Assembly (NCBI GenBank): GCA_964017185.1
Contig: OZ024873.1
Coordinates: forward strand, 52,066,760 to 52,130,759
DNA length: 64,000 nucleotides
Source: Rugalucina vietnamica
Lineage: Eukaryota > Mollusca > Bivalvia > Lucinida > Lucinidae
Direction: 5' to 3'
Both the position numbers and the translations under genes were made by a program. The first letter of the stretch is position 1. Every line of letters starts with the position of its first letter. A model generated the notes under the pieces. That model made no database searches. It worked only from the letters and a program-made list of their open reading frames with translations, and was not told where the DNA came from. This document shows, piece by piece, positions 20,248 through 32,894 of the stretch.

Positions 20248-20453
20248 AATTTTGAGAAAACCAATTACCTCGGTTTCCGACCATGTCTGACACAAACCAG
20301 CCTGTACAGTCACAGAAGGCGAGGAGCTTGAAATTTCGGATTTAAGAAAAAGAGGGATTGTACTATCTGCGAAGCGAAACCAAAGGCACTGATCTGCGCC
20401 TTTGGTTTCTCATATAAACAATTGTTGGTTTTCTGATGCAGTGGCTCATATAT
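20248..20453. mobile_element. M1 MITE, centre deleted
   Basis: Both outer arms are present (ttgagaaaaccaatta, tgatgcagtggctcatat); the inner palindrome is reduced to ggcactgatctgcgcctttg. Confidence 0.75.
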
Positions 20454-21275
20454 CATGATAATAAAATATATCAGTGGGGTTGAGGTGCTAACTTGAAAAT
20501 GCAAGACAAATTTTCAGATTGCTCAGATCAAGGCTCTTCCACGGCTGAGATTCACTCCTTCAAGATTTTCTTGCCATCACTCCTTTGATTTTCTTGCCAA
20601 AGCACCAACACCATCACTTGCTGTTTTCCTCATCCACAGAATTCCCAGATTTTCAACCCCGCCCGTCCCCTCCTGAAACCCCACAGCCTCCGCAATTTTC
20701 TTTGTCTTGAGGTTTCTGGTACTTTTGTACAGTCCCGGTCTTTATCAAATTTTATGCCGCATAATGCCTTAAGATTTACCATACCGTTTCTTTTGTTTCA
20801 GTCTAATGATTTTTCTTACGCTTCCTGCTTTTCTATATGCTGGATATAGATACAGTGGAATACAATAAGATCAAAATCTGGTAAAAAAAAATATATATAT
20901 ATTTTGGCCTTAAAAAATTACCTCAGTTGCTATGGAAATGTGGCTTGCTGTGTTGTCCCAGCTGTTTTAAAACTACTTAAATGCAATACAAGTATTCCAA
21001 ACCATGTTCTAATATTAATATATAAAAACCTAGGGAACAAAGGAAAGTCATGTCACTGCCTTAATTTAAACATGACAAGAAAACAAGATAAACTTTATCA
21101 AAAATCTAAGTCACAATAAGAAAGGATTGGTTTACTCAAAGCAGGTCAAAGGCCTAGTTCTAAATAAAATCAAAATGACACCTAAAAACTCATAAGGAAG
21201 CCTTTATCATATCTTGGGGCTGAGCGCAAAACTACTGTCACAGACATTTTTATGATTGTGTCTATTTATACACAA
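20454..21275. other. Unannotated spacer, possible PTER upstream region
   Basis: CT-rich on the plus strand at 20520-20720, otherwise AT-rich. No exon could be supported. The missing PTER 5' UTR exon and promoter could lie here, but nothing in the sequence fixes them. Confidence 0.35.
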
Positions 21276-21277
21276 TA

Positions 21278-23760
21278 CGGTAAATGACCAATTAGTCCGA
21301 ACACTTAAAAAATAAATATTGAAATTGGTGTTCGAATTATTAGAAATTATGATCTATGAAAAAATACAGTGTTCGAATTAATAAAATGACAAGCAAACAG
21401 CCGAAAAATGACCGTACAAAAACGAAAGTAGCCAAACTTTCTGGCGTCTAGATCAGTCTGTGTAAACAACATCTCGCCAATTACGTCATCCTGAGTGGAG
21501 TAGCTTAACTTCGTATGACGTATGATAGTGTCAATTTTACTAACAAATCGGGTGTCCAGTCCAGTTTTATCTTTCATGTGTGTGACACCTTATGAGGTAT
21601 TGCCTTAGAACGAATTTGACTGCAGGATACTCCCCCATTTGCCTTTGTTTACAAGAACCACATGGCCCTGTCTTACTAGTCATATGAAAAGGCATCTCTT
21701 GATACACATGCAGATGACATGACATGCACAACGTGTGAATTCTGAGACCAACGGCGATCAGTTACGGTTGTAAAGCTGATCTGGTTTTGCTTTTGCTGGT
21801 AAAACGATTTCTCTTGACGCAGGCACTGGTAGGCGCGCTCAATTATTAGATCTATGTCCAGTTAAAAGGAAGATTATGATCAATACACAATCTTGTAAAT
21901 CAACAGCTATAAATACTGAAGGTTCAATTTGCAATTAATTATTAATTAACAATCATAAAGTGGTTTAGTAAATTAGTGATAAACCATGTTGCTGGAAGAA
22001 CTAAATCACCACGCACCATTCGTATTTAATTATAGACAAAGTCAAGACCTTTTAACGTGTGGCGCAGCGCTGAATGACCTTTCCAAAAAAGTGTGTCATT
22101 ACAACTTCCTCTAAAAAATTGATTGTAACCCAGTTTGTGAACTAAGGACTTTCATTTAAAAATGCAACAACTTTTTACTTTGGATTCATATGCTTCGTCT
22201 ATAGCAAGAAAATTTGGGAGAGAAATTTCAGATGTTTGCCATCACACACATCTTTTGTCTTGAATAATAAAATGATTAAAAAGCTGGAGAAATCAGCAAT
22301 AAATGTGCAGGCATTTTACAGGAGTTTCAGGGTAAGAGATATTTTTATTTGGTCCGTCCGCTACCATCATAATTAGTGCGAGCTGTCACGAGAAAAGAAA
22401 GCTTGTTCTGTAAAAAAGGAACCTCGTGTCATCCAAAAGACGTATTTGTTGGTCTTTATTTTACAAACATGCCAAGTTTTTCTTGTGTACGAAGTATTAG
22501 AAATTCAGGGATTCAGTTTGGCGTCAGCCCTCGGACATAGTCCGGAACAAATTCTAGATGTCCGGGAGCAAGCTGGTCAGGTCGGACATTTTGTCCGAGA
22601 GCATTTTCGTCAATGCACCGTTTTTAATCTGTTAGATTATCGCTGATTGGTCAGAATTTCCAGCGGATGTCTTCCCTAGACTGGTATTATTTTTTTACCT
22701 GCTCAAATCTCGTACCGACAGAGATAATATGACAAGCTCATGACACAGTCAAACGCTTCTTTAACGCTGCTTTTCACTGGTTGTCAGAGAGAGAATGCCA
22801 GGGCTTGCGCACTGTAGAGACTACTTTCTGTTTCGCCTTTGCAAACAGTCCGCAATTTCAAGGCCCATTTCTTTCAATTTTGTTTAACTTTGTCTGTAAA
22901 TTGTATGGCTGATCAATTTGGTGGCCGACTCAAAGGTTCTTAGTGTCAAAAAACGATCCAAATTGCACCCAAAAAGATCGTTCAGGCATGTACAGTAAGC
23001 ATCTGATTCTGAAAAAAAGTTGGTAGAGTGGGTCGTGACCTAAAATACTTCGTTTGAATGTGCAAAATACATTATAACCTTCTATTAGCCGCTATTTTAG
23101 CATTCAATAGACCTGTATTAAATTGTGTAACCTTGCAAAATCCCTGCTTCAAATGCATTTTCCAAATTTGCTCAAATTTTCTCTGCAAATTTACGTGAAA
23201 TAATACACAATGTTGTTGTTGTATATTGATATTCTGCCAGTAGTGACACACCTCCAACTGGACTTTTCTCCTTAGGGACTTATTTACAGGGGAAATATGG
23301 TGCTTTTCTCATCAATCTATTTACTATCACAGATGTAGACCCAACACCAACCATACCCCACAAGGCCATACCCCCACCCCACCCCCACATGTTTTTTTCA
23401 TCATTCTTAGTTTACCAAACTCAAATTACTTCTGATCAAGCTTGGAGTTCATGGTGATGATGATAATTTAAGACTAAGTTCCCTATCAACTCTATTGTAA
23501 CAAAATGTTTCCACCCCCTCTCCCCCCCAAAAAAGTATTTTTCTTTTGTCCGGAAGAAATGAAAAATGTCCGACTGAAATGGATGGCGTCCGGCCAAAGT
23601 GGCCGGACACAAATTTAGTCCAGCAAAATCACTGTTAAAAATTTAGGTCCTTGAAAAAAATAAACTGTTCGAACTATAAGAGCAATTTTTAGGGACCAGT
23701 TCCATGATAATTTTTGGTGTTCGAACTGCTAGGGTGTTCGAACTAATTGGTCATTTACCG
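21278..23760. mobile_element. TA-flanked TIR transposon, 2.48 kb
   Basis: Ends CGGTAAATGACCAATTAGT at 21278 and the exact inverse finishing at 23760, both bordered by TA (21276-21277, 23761-23762). Just inside, gttcgaa occurs several times at both ends (21330-21375; 23650-23735). TA target sites and ttcgaa-rich ends recall pogo/Tigger-like mariner relatives. I find no transposase frame, so it looks non-autonomous or decayed. It carries M1-like debris near 21735-21835 and a gtccgg-rich inner segment. Confidence 0.75.
22525..23625. repeat. gtccgg-rich inner inverted segment
   Basis: tcggacatagtccgg and tcggacattttgtccgag at 22525-22600 face gtccggaagaaatg, tgtccgactgaaat and gtccggccaaagtggccgga at 23548-23610. 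This suggests a second element nested in the TA element; its exact ends are not fixed. Confidence 0.4.
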
Positions 23761-23762
23761 TA

Positions 23763-24527
23763 AACAAGTTGATAAATTAGAAAAAGTTTATTCACAGATA
23801 CCTAACATATTCATGATCATTATTTCTAATGCTTAACACATAACTAAAAATATACTAATGTACATAAATTCACATTTACACAAAATTAAAAATAAAACTT
23901 TGGCTCTTTCTTCGGGGCAGCTCACTTCTACTATCTTATGTTTCTTGGCTAACCTGGGGATCAACCCAATATTCGGACTGATAAAACTGTTACTGCAGTT
24001 GAGCATAAGTGAATCATTCTGCAAGGCTGCAGCAAGCATGAAAACGGCCCATGAAAATTGGTATTTCCAAGCCTAAGAACAAGGCACATAATGGAGTTAT
24101 CTGAAGTCTGAACAGGCATGAATACGGGACATTCACACTTATATCGTAATGCTTGCTTGCCTGTCCAACATATAGGCTCGACTCCTAATTGCAGTTCTCA
24201 GACATAAGTACTGAATTGTTGAACAGAAGAAACAACATGTGGCATGAACATTGCTAAACTTAGGTAAATCCCATATTCAGGTTAGCCTGACGTTGCATAC
24301 TTGATATAAAAATCATGATATTTTGGGGGTAAAGAAGGCCAAACGAATTTGTGGTAGCAAGTGAGGCCCCCAAAATGTAAGAGCCATGATTGCAATTACG
24401 AAACATTATGCTACTTATTGCAATAAATGCCACCATAAAATAGTCAAATTAAAGGGCAAATAAAGCATATTTGTGGTAAACTTGTTAGATTGAATTTTAA
24501 TAAAGAAGAAAACTTCAGTTTATAATA
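23763..24527. other. AT-rich spacer, nothing recognised
   Basis: No exon or repeat terminus identified; opposed open frames at 23833-24076 lack motifs. Confidence 0.45.
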
Positions 24528-24535
24528 CTACCATC

Positions 24536-25830
24536 TAGTGATGGGACGATGATCGAAAGAAATCGAAAATCGATCGATTTTACCCAGATTTCGATTAATC
24601 GAGCTGAATCTCAGAAATTTCGATTAATCAAAATACAGAAAGTGCTAAAATTAGCCAAACTATTTTCACTTTTCATTTCCATAAAAACAGGATATAATTA
24701 GAAAATCATGTTCTTCTGCCACAAGAGGTCAATTTATGGGATTGGAGCAACAGAGTAAAGAATAAATTGTGTTTTTTTGTGTCTGAAGAAAGTGTTACTG
24801 TTTATAGCATCATATATAGCTTGACAAAAATATTCAAATTTTTAGGTTGCCTTTACAGTGGCTGACCAACACCCATCTAGGCCCCCAACAAATAATTAAC
24901 AACGAAATATAGCTGTGTGCCTGAATGATCAAATATATGACACATTGTGTGCAAAAAAACACAAGGAGTAGCACCAAAACACTACTCCAAAATATAGAAT
25001 TTGTTCCCAGGAAAAGTCTAAGAGTAATTAACAAGAATAAACAAAACTGTATAGATTTTAAAGAATGACAAACAGCACAGCAACCTGCTGCTCTCCATAT
25101 TAAGGATGAGTCTACACTGAAGCAAGCAGACTCTCACCTGTCAGAATAGGCTGACAGATTTTAACATTCAAATCTTAAGAGCAAGTATCACAAATTCACA
25201 AGTAAAATGGTTAAGATTGCAAACCATTTTTGCCAGTTTATTTGCATCATTGTTTACAGAAATACAAAACAAAATGTCAAAGCAAAACTATAAAAACTAA
25301 ACAACTAAAGTCAAGGATGTAAGATAATGAATAAAGGCTGTAAAGCTGCACTGTTAATATATATACATGTACTTTAGGCCAACCTTAAAAAATTCTCTGT
25401 TTGCCGTCACCCGACCGACCCACCAAAATTGCCCCTACCCAAAAAATTTTATTGACATTCTCAAAGAAGATTTTTTTTATTTGAATATCTTAAATTTCAG
25501 TCTCTGAATTACTTATTTTTTGATTATAATAATAGTCTGAATGCAATATTGTGCAGTCTTACAGTATGAAGAGTAACTGCCTATGTGATTCTGAACAGAA
25601 ATTTAAACCTATCCTCTGTAAAAGTCAAACAAAAATATTATCTTTCAGTTCTGTCCAAAAAATAAAAAAAAAAAAGCCTACCGACCGACCCAATCCTAAA
25701 ACCATGGGTCGGGTGACAGCAAACAAACTATTTATTAAGGATGGCCTTAGCAACAGATTTCGATTCGATAATTAGTCACTTGCTATGAACCGATGATCGA
25801 TTATGAAAATTCAGCCGATTCCCATCACTA
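24536..25830. mobile_element. hAT-type TIR element with 8-bp target duplication
   Basis: TIRs tagtgatggg and cccatcacta, with gatcgat-rich subterminal sequence at both ends. ctaccatc is present at 24528-24535 and again at 25831-25838. An 8-bp duplication with tagtgatg-like ends is the hAT pattern. No transposase frame, so non-autonomous. Carries a nested MITE (25376-25749). Confidence 0.82.
25376..25749. mobile_element. MITE nested in the hAT element
   Basis: Arms aggccaaccttaaaaaattc, then gccgtcacccgaccgaccca, face tgggtcgggtgacagcaaac, then attaaggatggcctta. A half copy of the same family is near 61543-61620. Confidence 0.72.
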
Positions 25831-26139
25831 CTACCATCCAGTGATTAATCTACCTTTGGATCTGGTTGAGTCAAATTGACTCACTGAGTTTGGAATGGTG
25901 AGTCAAATTCCAAAAGAGTGAGTCAATTTTGCCGACTTTAGATATTCTTATGTTTGACTCACTTGTTAGTATTCAGGATCAATAAATGGAAATAAAAAAA
26001 AAAAACAGTCTATTTGTTTTCATAATTTATTCTTGAACAAAAATTCTTAACTATATACCTTTAAATATAACAGGCAGGGTATAAGCAATGAGTTCAAATT
26101 CATAAGCAAAATGCCTGGCCAAGAGGTAGTATAACTATT

Positions 26140-26320
26140 CACAACTCAGTTGAGCATTAAATTGATTGTTCACAAATATAAAAAAGCCAAAATCAATGAA
26201 ATTGAATGGCAACAATTTATCCTACTTATAAATGTTAAAATGACATCATTTGTTGGTATTTTAACATTTATGAGCTAGATGAATTCCATGCTCAGCTGAG
26301 TGTGAAAAGTTTTATAATAC
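26140..26320. mobile_element. M4 palindromic repeat
   Basis: actcagttgagcatt ... gctcagctgagtgtgaaaag with ttataaatgttaaaatg and tattttaacatttatgag as inverted inner arms. Confidence 0.65.
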
Positions 26321-26409
26321 TCAGTGCCATGAACAAATCAAGACAAAATACAAACACTAAAACTCAACACTATCAAGTCATGCTGACCTTCAGTAAAGGT
26401 GAGTTGCTG

Positions 26410-26650
26410 ACAACCTCCAGTCTTTATGGAGCTGAAAGGATGCATTTGATTTAATTGGAAGAATTGCAAGGACTTAGCTTGACAAGAATTGCAGCCACTC
26501 CCCATTTCACTCTGATCAGGTATATGCTATTGCTTATTTGAAATAGCTGATTTCATACAGCCTTCTATCCTTGCAAGTCTTCCAATTGTGGAGTGCTGCA
26601 GGAAAATCAAATGCATCCCTTTCAGCTCCATCTATCTTTATCTGCCGATA
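26410..26650. mobile_element. Palindromic MITE
   Basis: atggagctgaaaggatgcat ... ggaagaattgcaaggact is repeated inverted at 26570-26632 (cttgcaagtcttccaatt ... atgcatccctttcagctcca). Confidence 0.7.
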
Positions 26651-27826
26651 GAGATGATGCCTTCTCGAAAAAACAGTTTTTGTTGGACAGTTTTCGGTCT
26701 TTTTTCGGCCGACGCCATCTTGGCGAGTTACCCAAAGAATATTTGTTAGGATGCACACGATTGGATTCCTGCGGATCTTTCGACCAATCAGATTCTATTT
26801 TACGTACCGCACGGAAGAATACGGCGGAAAAGACCAAATTTCGACGGACGTTATAAAACCCAGTACTCATTATAAAATCCGGTACTCTTAAAGGTACCAG
26901 ATCAAAAAACGATGCGTCGGACGTACGCTCGACAGGAAAAATCTTGCGTCATTACGTATTTTCTTGCGTAATATACGCGCGACGCAGAGGTAGATAAATC
27001 ACTGACCATCACAAGCCAATCCCAAAAAATCCAATTGATTTTGTTACATTGTAGTGCATGGACACCTTCTCCAACTTAGAAAAAATAAGTCCTCCTTAAG
27101 AAAAGGAAAACTCTCCCTCCAGAAGAAAAAATCTCCCTCCTTGCAATTTTATTGGTCTTAAAGCGTGCGCGGAAGTCAGAATCAGAATCAGAATAGTTTA
27201 CTGGTGAAACGTCAAACTGACAATACCACACCAGTCGCAAGCTCATTTGGACAAAAAATAGTTTTTTTGCGCAATCTCCCTCCTAGAATTTTCAGGAGGT
27301 TGACAGGTCTGATACCCTTAAGTATACCGGGTTACTGGCTTACCGCGGTACTTATGAGTCAATGGCTCGCCAAATATAAACAAGATAGCCCACTTTTTGC
27401 TCACACCCGTTTACATTTTTATCATTACCTCCTACGTTTTTCTAAATAGAAAAAATTAAATATTTTGTTGTTTTTGTTTTACAAATCATTCTTATCGCCG
27501 TCATATTGTTCAAGGTCGGTCAAATTTTGTTTCCTATATTACCGCGGAGTTCACGTTAATGGAAAACTGATTAGATTGAGAAGTCCAAACGATGTCGGAA
27601 CTTTATTGATTAAAAGATCAGATATTTTCAAACAACATTCAACAACATCAACTAAGGAGATTTAGGCAATTTAAATATTTTCGTGTTTGGACTTTTCATT
27701 GCTGCATGTTCATGTTCACCAATTAACACATAGCAATGCAGTGTGGACAACGGATTTCGTGACTATATATTTTAACAAAAAGCAAACATAATTATGATAA
27801 ATAATGTTGTTTACACAGAAAATAAA
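26651..27826. other. Unassigned, with one interspersed repeat
   Basis: At 27175-27235 the sequence agtttactggtgaaacgtca, then ctgacaataccacacca, is shared, inverted, with 47395-47455. The opposed frames at 26593-26870 (which include RRNLVFSAVFFRAVRK) show no domain I know. Confidence 0.35.
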
Positions 27827-27831
27827 TGTCT

Positions 27832-28992
27832 CAGTGCTTGCACTAACTTTTTGGGCCAGGAAGTCATGACTTCCACCCTTTAAGATTTGGAAGTCGCAGG
27901 CCCAAAATCTGGAAGTCATAGATTAGTCGCGGTGCCGCATGTCTAAATTACTCGCGTGCGATGTGTCAAGTGTGCATGCACACATTTAATTATTTTGTAA
28001 CTACATCCTATATATAGAACACTTCCAAGGTGAAAATTCTGTTATGGTTCTATTTGTCTATGTTTTAGTGTCATTTTTGTACTGTTTGCACCTATAATGC
28101 ATGTATTGATTGTATTCATATGTTTAGTGTTCAAAGTTCATGTAACTTAGTGGCCACCTTTAGGGAAATAGTCTCTCAATTTGCTTGGGGTATGTATTCA
28201 TTGTACCAGTTATGACTTTAAATAAATATAATTCATGAATATGTGAAAATTATTATTAATTTACATATTTCATTTTTTATTTTCATTTATTATTATACAT
28301 TTTAATCCTTATTAGTAGATCTATCTTATTTTATTATTGTTATTATTATTATTAGTGTCTGGTCAAGGTATTGTGTTCCCTAGATAGTTTGCTGAACAAG
28401 AAAAAAAAATCTTTTATTTTATTTTATTTTTTTTTTTCTACAACTTGCTTATTAAAAAAGTTTTGAAAGAAAAAATCCACCAACACTTGACTTTCATATA
28501 TGTGACAATAATAAAGTAGAAAATATCTCAGTTCAAAAAAAATGCAAAGTTGAGATGCTTCAAAAATGTGTATTGATTTCCTTCCCAGTATTGATATTCA
28601 GCCTAGAGTGGACTATTCCCTATTGCAGTTTTACCCAATATTAATGGATTAGTCCAATATACCTGTCTTAGTGTCTAGCGGTAAACTTTTGATCACACTT
28701 GACCTTGATCTGTTTATTGTTTTGACACAAATTTCTCTGCTCAGCAGTTAAAATAAGACACCTTTACACCCTGAAGGCATGGACTCGCTGTCACTAATTT
28801 AAGAGTTTTAAGATGGATTTCAATACACTGAAATAGGTAAATTTTCGTTTCTGACCATACGTCGCGTGCCTTGCTGCAGGACGTGGGAGGATTTTTCTGG
28901 AAGTCAGCTGACGTCTGCTGTGTCATTTTTCGACGTACGGGAGTCATTTCAAGACGTAAAAACGCCCAAAACGTCCACTAGTGCAAGCACTG
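27832..28992. mobile_element. TIR element with 5-bp target duplication
   Basis: Ends cagtgcttgcactaa and the inverse ctagtgcaagcactg. TGTCT stands at 27827-27831 and 28993-28997. Subterminal gaagtca motifs occur at both ends. No transposase frame; superfamily left open. Confidence 0.72.
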
Positions 28993-28997
28993 TGTCT

Positions 28998-30148
28998 GTC
29001 AAGGTTTCTGATAAAAATAGCGCGAAACCGCGGTCGAAATACATGTATCTTTAATTATTGTTCTATTTTCTACTGTACGATGAACTCCTCTATAGTTTTG
29101 CAATTTTCCCGTAAAAGGTACGGACATTTCCGAATCGTTTCCGGATACTTCCAAATAAGGCAATAATGTGACACATGGTGCATTCGTCATGTGACAGACC
29201 ATGCCGACATTCCTGCTATAAAAATAAAATACCAACATGTATTTTAAGAATAGCAGAGGCAACTTAGGGGTAAAGGGGGTCTGCAATATGTGTAAAATCG
29301 ATGTTTTTCTATGACTTTGACAAAAATATCATTTTAATTACCGGTAATCAAGAATTATCTATCAAAATGTGCCTCAAACTCGAGATTGACTTTACGTCGG
29401 AGGATCTCCAATGTAAAAAAACTGCTAGGGCGCGAAGCAAGCTAAAAATCACGAGCTATGCAAATACGTCGGTAACGTAGCATCCGCGGTAACGTAGGGT
29501 CAGAGTATATGATGGTACCTTCGAAATTCGGTGTAGTTAATGTTTAGTTGTAATTTAAAGCTCTCTCTAAAATCTCAGGTTTATTACAGTTCTTGCACAC
29601 ATCCAGTGACACCTGCTGAACTAAAACAGAATTGAGAAATTGGTCACTTTCATGTGTCAACATAACTATCCTTGATTAGAATCACTAAGGTAGGATTTTC
29701 AGCCAGACGAAAAGTCCCTTCTAAATTCGGTGTAGTAATAAACAATACTCAAAACAAAATTATCCAGTGGTGCCAGAACAGTCTGATTTTTACCAATTTG
29801 TAGAGCTGGATATCCCCAAAGTAGTCATGGTAATTAAACTTATCTATCCTGTCTGGTTTGTATTTGGGATGAATTTAATCTCAGGGACTATATTTTATTA
29901 AGAATTTGCTTTTTTTCCTTGTTGAAAAAATGAGTGTGTGAATTTAAATGCTTGTGAACTTGCACAACATTGTTGTTCAGATACATTTTTATACCATTTT
30001 AAAGTGCAAACATCAAGGTTTAAACTAAGGTTAAAATCTTTTCAGAACACTTCACAGAGAGAGAGAAACTATCAAAAATATAAATTACCCCGAATTTCGA
30101 ATTGCCCCGAATTTCGAAGGTTCCGCCATACGAACCTTTCACCGGTAA
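28998..30148. other. Unassigned, with ttcggtgtagt repeats
   Basis: cttcgaaattcggtgtagtt at 29518 and cttctaaattcggtgtagta at 29718 are similar. Near 30090 gaatttcga is doubled. No gene recognised. Confidence 0.35.
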
Positions 30149-30286
30149 CGGGTCGTTTCGGCCGTGAGTCGTTTCGGCCTTGAGTCGTTTCGGCCGTGGG
30201 TCGTTTCGGCCTGGGTCGTTTCGGCCTGAGTCGATTCGGCCCTGGGTCGTTTCGGCCAATTTTGGTGAGTCGTTTCGGCCTGATTT
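30149..30286 (+). repeat. FB1 left terminal array
   Basis: Direct repeats gggtcgtttcggcc / gagtcgtttcggcc / gagtcgattcggcc with variable spacers. Confidence 0.9.
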
Positions 30287-30404
30287 TTTATTCAATCCGT
30301 ATATACTATATTATATACTTTATGCAAGATGTGTATGCTATACAAGGCTAGTTTACCATGCAGCCAGTCCTTCAAGGGTTATTGGGTCTATTACAGGGTG
30401 AAAA

Positions 30405-31485
30405 ATTGCATCTTTATTCAATTAAAAACGATAGAGAAAATATACTTAACGACACTTCCAACGCTACCGATAGAGTTTCTGCTATAATTTCAAAACTATT
30501 CAAGATATTGAAATGAAATTTGCAGGGACGATCGCACAATTCATGAGACGTGTACTGAAGGCAGAATCATACCAGCAATCCTTTATTAAGAAACATCCCG
30601 GGCGTTTAGACAAACCACACCTCATTTTCAAAAGTCGCAAAACTTGAGGGATTAAACAAAACATTTTTCAGCAATAAACCTACAGCTTATTGCTATACTG
30701 TATTTCTTTTTGTATCTTTTATTCATGAAAAAAAAAGAAGAAACAAAAACAACAAACAAAACAATTGAAACTAAGCTATCACAGCAAAATATTCATCGGA
30801 TCCAATCACGTTACCCAGTTAGGCCGCCATTTATTTGAATGACAGCTAGCCAACAGCCACGTACCGCATACAAGTACGCTGCGCTATACCCTTCCACCCA
30901 CACCTTACAAATTGCTCAAACTGTAAAACATTTGCAGGGTACCGTCTCCTTACTACACAACTAATAACTTCCCAGATATGGGACAGAGTCTGCAAGCAAA
31001 CAGAGTTAATGTTTTAGCCATTCAAATCACCGACCTAAATTTGGATGGGTAAAACATTAACTCTGTTTGCTTGCAGAAAGTTTACAGTCTTGCGTGCTGT
31101 ATGAGACGTCGCACCGTCATGCAACAGGCGCATACCCCTGCGATTCCGTGCAAATGATTTGTTTTTCTGAGAACAAATCTTCCCTTAATGTGCTGTGACA
31201 AAAAGAGAAAACAAAATTAGAAGGAAATACGGAAGAACTGTTGTAACCGGATCTTTGTTCGCTATAAAAGGTTTTGTGACTTTTAAAAATGAGGTGTGGT
31301 GCTTCCAAACGCCCGGGGCGTTTCTTCATAAAAGTCTGCTGCCAAAATTTTGCTTTCAGTACACGTCTCATGAAGTGTTCTATCGTCACTGCAATTTTCA
31401 TTTCAATATCTTGTGTAGTTTTGAAATTATAGCAAAAACTCTATCGGTAGCGTTGGAAGTGTCGTTAAGTATACAATAGTCATTT
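30405..31485. mobile_element. Inner inverted repeat with protein-like arms
   Basis: About 230 bp at 30430-30650 recur inverted at 31260-31475 without indels over the aligned part. Both arms read in the same frame as FMRRVLKA, QQ(S/T)F(I/M)KK, then PGRL, PHLIFKS and KT; the right arm continues for another 45 residues. The differences favour third positions only weakly, so coding is suggested and not shown. A small inner palindrome lies at 30975-31080 (caaacagagttaatgtttta and inverse). Confidence 0.55.
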
Positions 31486-31715
31486 ATATGGCGTCATGGT
31501 TTATAAAACAAAAAAGCACAAACGGTTTAATTTCATAATGCAATCTAAGCTTTACATGTACAATGCAAACATCAACTTAACAACCCCATCTCAGAGAATT
31601 CTAAGAAGTCTATATAAAATCTGTAAACATAGTACATGTATCTATTAGAATTTGAGTTTTTTCATAACTTTTTAAAGCTACCATTTTAACGGTATTTAAA
31701 ATCTTTTTCCAAAGT

Positions 31716-31932
31716 CACATAAGAAAACCAACATGCATAGGCGAAAACAAAGGCGCAGGTAACTGCACAGCTGATCAGCGCCTTTGTTTTCGCTACAAAG
31801 ATAGTACAATCATTCTTCTTCTTAAATCCGAAATTTCAAGACTCTGGCCTGCTTATGTGACTGTACAGGCTGGTTTGTGATGGACCTGGTCGGATTCCAA
31901 AACTGGTGTTTTTATTCATGCGTAGACTCAAA
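31716..31932. mobile_element. M1 MITE inside FB1
   Basis: cataagaaaaccaacatgca to attcatgcgtagactcaaa; inner stem ggtaactgcacagctgatca. Confidence 0.75.
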
Positions 31933-32136
31933 TTAAATTGACAAGCACACGTTTTCACGCCTTAATTGAGTACATTAATAATCAATCACCATGGATTAGC
32001 ATTGCTGATTACAGACACGAGTTTTCACACCTTGTTAATCACCCTTATAATTTGATCACCGACAGCCGGTGCATCACTGAAAAGTTTTCCATTGCAATTG
32101 CCGATTACTTCATAACTACATGTTTAGTTTAATTGT

Positions 32137-32139
32137 ACA

Positions 32140-32199
<60 letters not shown>

Positions 32200-32240
32200 C
32201 ATTCATTCATTCATTCATTCACTCATTCATTCATTCATTC
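32137..32240. repeat. (tatc)n followed by (attc)n microsatellite
   Basis: About 15 tatc units and then about 10 attc/actc units. Confidence 0.97.
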
Positions 32241-32467
32241 ATCCCCAAAACCCTATCAATCCTTTCTATCGACAGTACTAATCATTAAATGTTAATGGGA
32301 ACTTCTTTCCGAGACACTAAGAATATGTGAGGCTGGAACTGTGACTACAATACTTTCAAAACACCCAACATGCATACATCATGTATATGTCCACTAAAAC
32401 GCATGTACTCAAGAAGATCGATTTATCTTTGAGTTATAACTTACCTGAAGATTTCCATATACTTTGG

Positions 32468-32617
32468 CCGAAACGACTCAGGGCCGAATCGACTCACCCA
32501 GAAAATTGGCCGAAACGACCCACCTACCAAGGCCGAAACGACCCACCCCCAAAGTTGGCCGAAACGACCCAGGCCGAAACGACTCAGGCCGAAAAGACCC
32601 AGGGCCGAAACGACCCG
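32468..32617 (-). repeat. FB1 right terminal array
   Basis: Inverse of the left array: ggccgaaacgactcag, ggccgaatcgactcac, ggccgaaacgacccac and variants. Confidence 0.9.
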
Positions 32618-32894
32618 GATTCCTTTCACCTTTGTGGTGCGAAACTGTCGAGGACCGATAACAGACTGAGCGTTTTTTCCTTAACCCATATGGTGACAGC
32701 CCTAAAGCTTTTCTTAAAACGCCATAATAATGCCCAAATAAAGATATTCTGACAAAATATAAACTCACGTACCTTCTGTTACCGCAATATTACGGGGAAA
32801 ATGAACTGAGACAAAAATAGTCAGCCGCGACACCGTTGTAGCGCCAACAACTCATTAGAGTATCTAAACACAGTTTTCACTAATCGGTGGGATC

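Larger units (their letters stand above)
30149..32617. mobile_element. Foldback element FB1 (ggtcgtttcggcc arrays)
   Basis: Left array 30149-30286: about nine units of ggtcgtttcggcc with 2-4 base spacers. Right array 32468-32617: the inverse, ggccgaaacgac, about eight units. Inverted termini built of short direct repeats are the hallmark of foldback (FB) elements. The 2.2 kb interior holds a second inverted repeat, an M1 copy and tetranucleotide runs. No clear target duplication. Confidence 0.72.
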
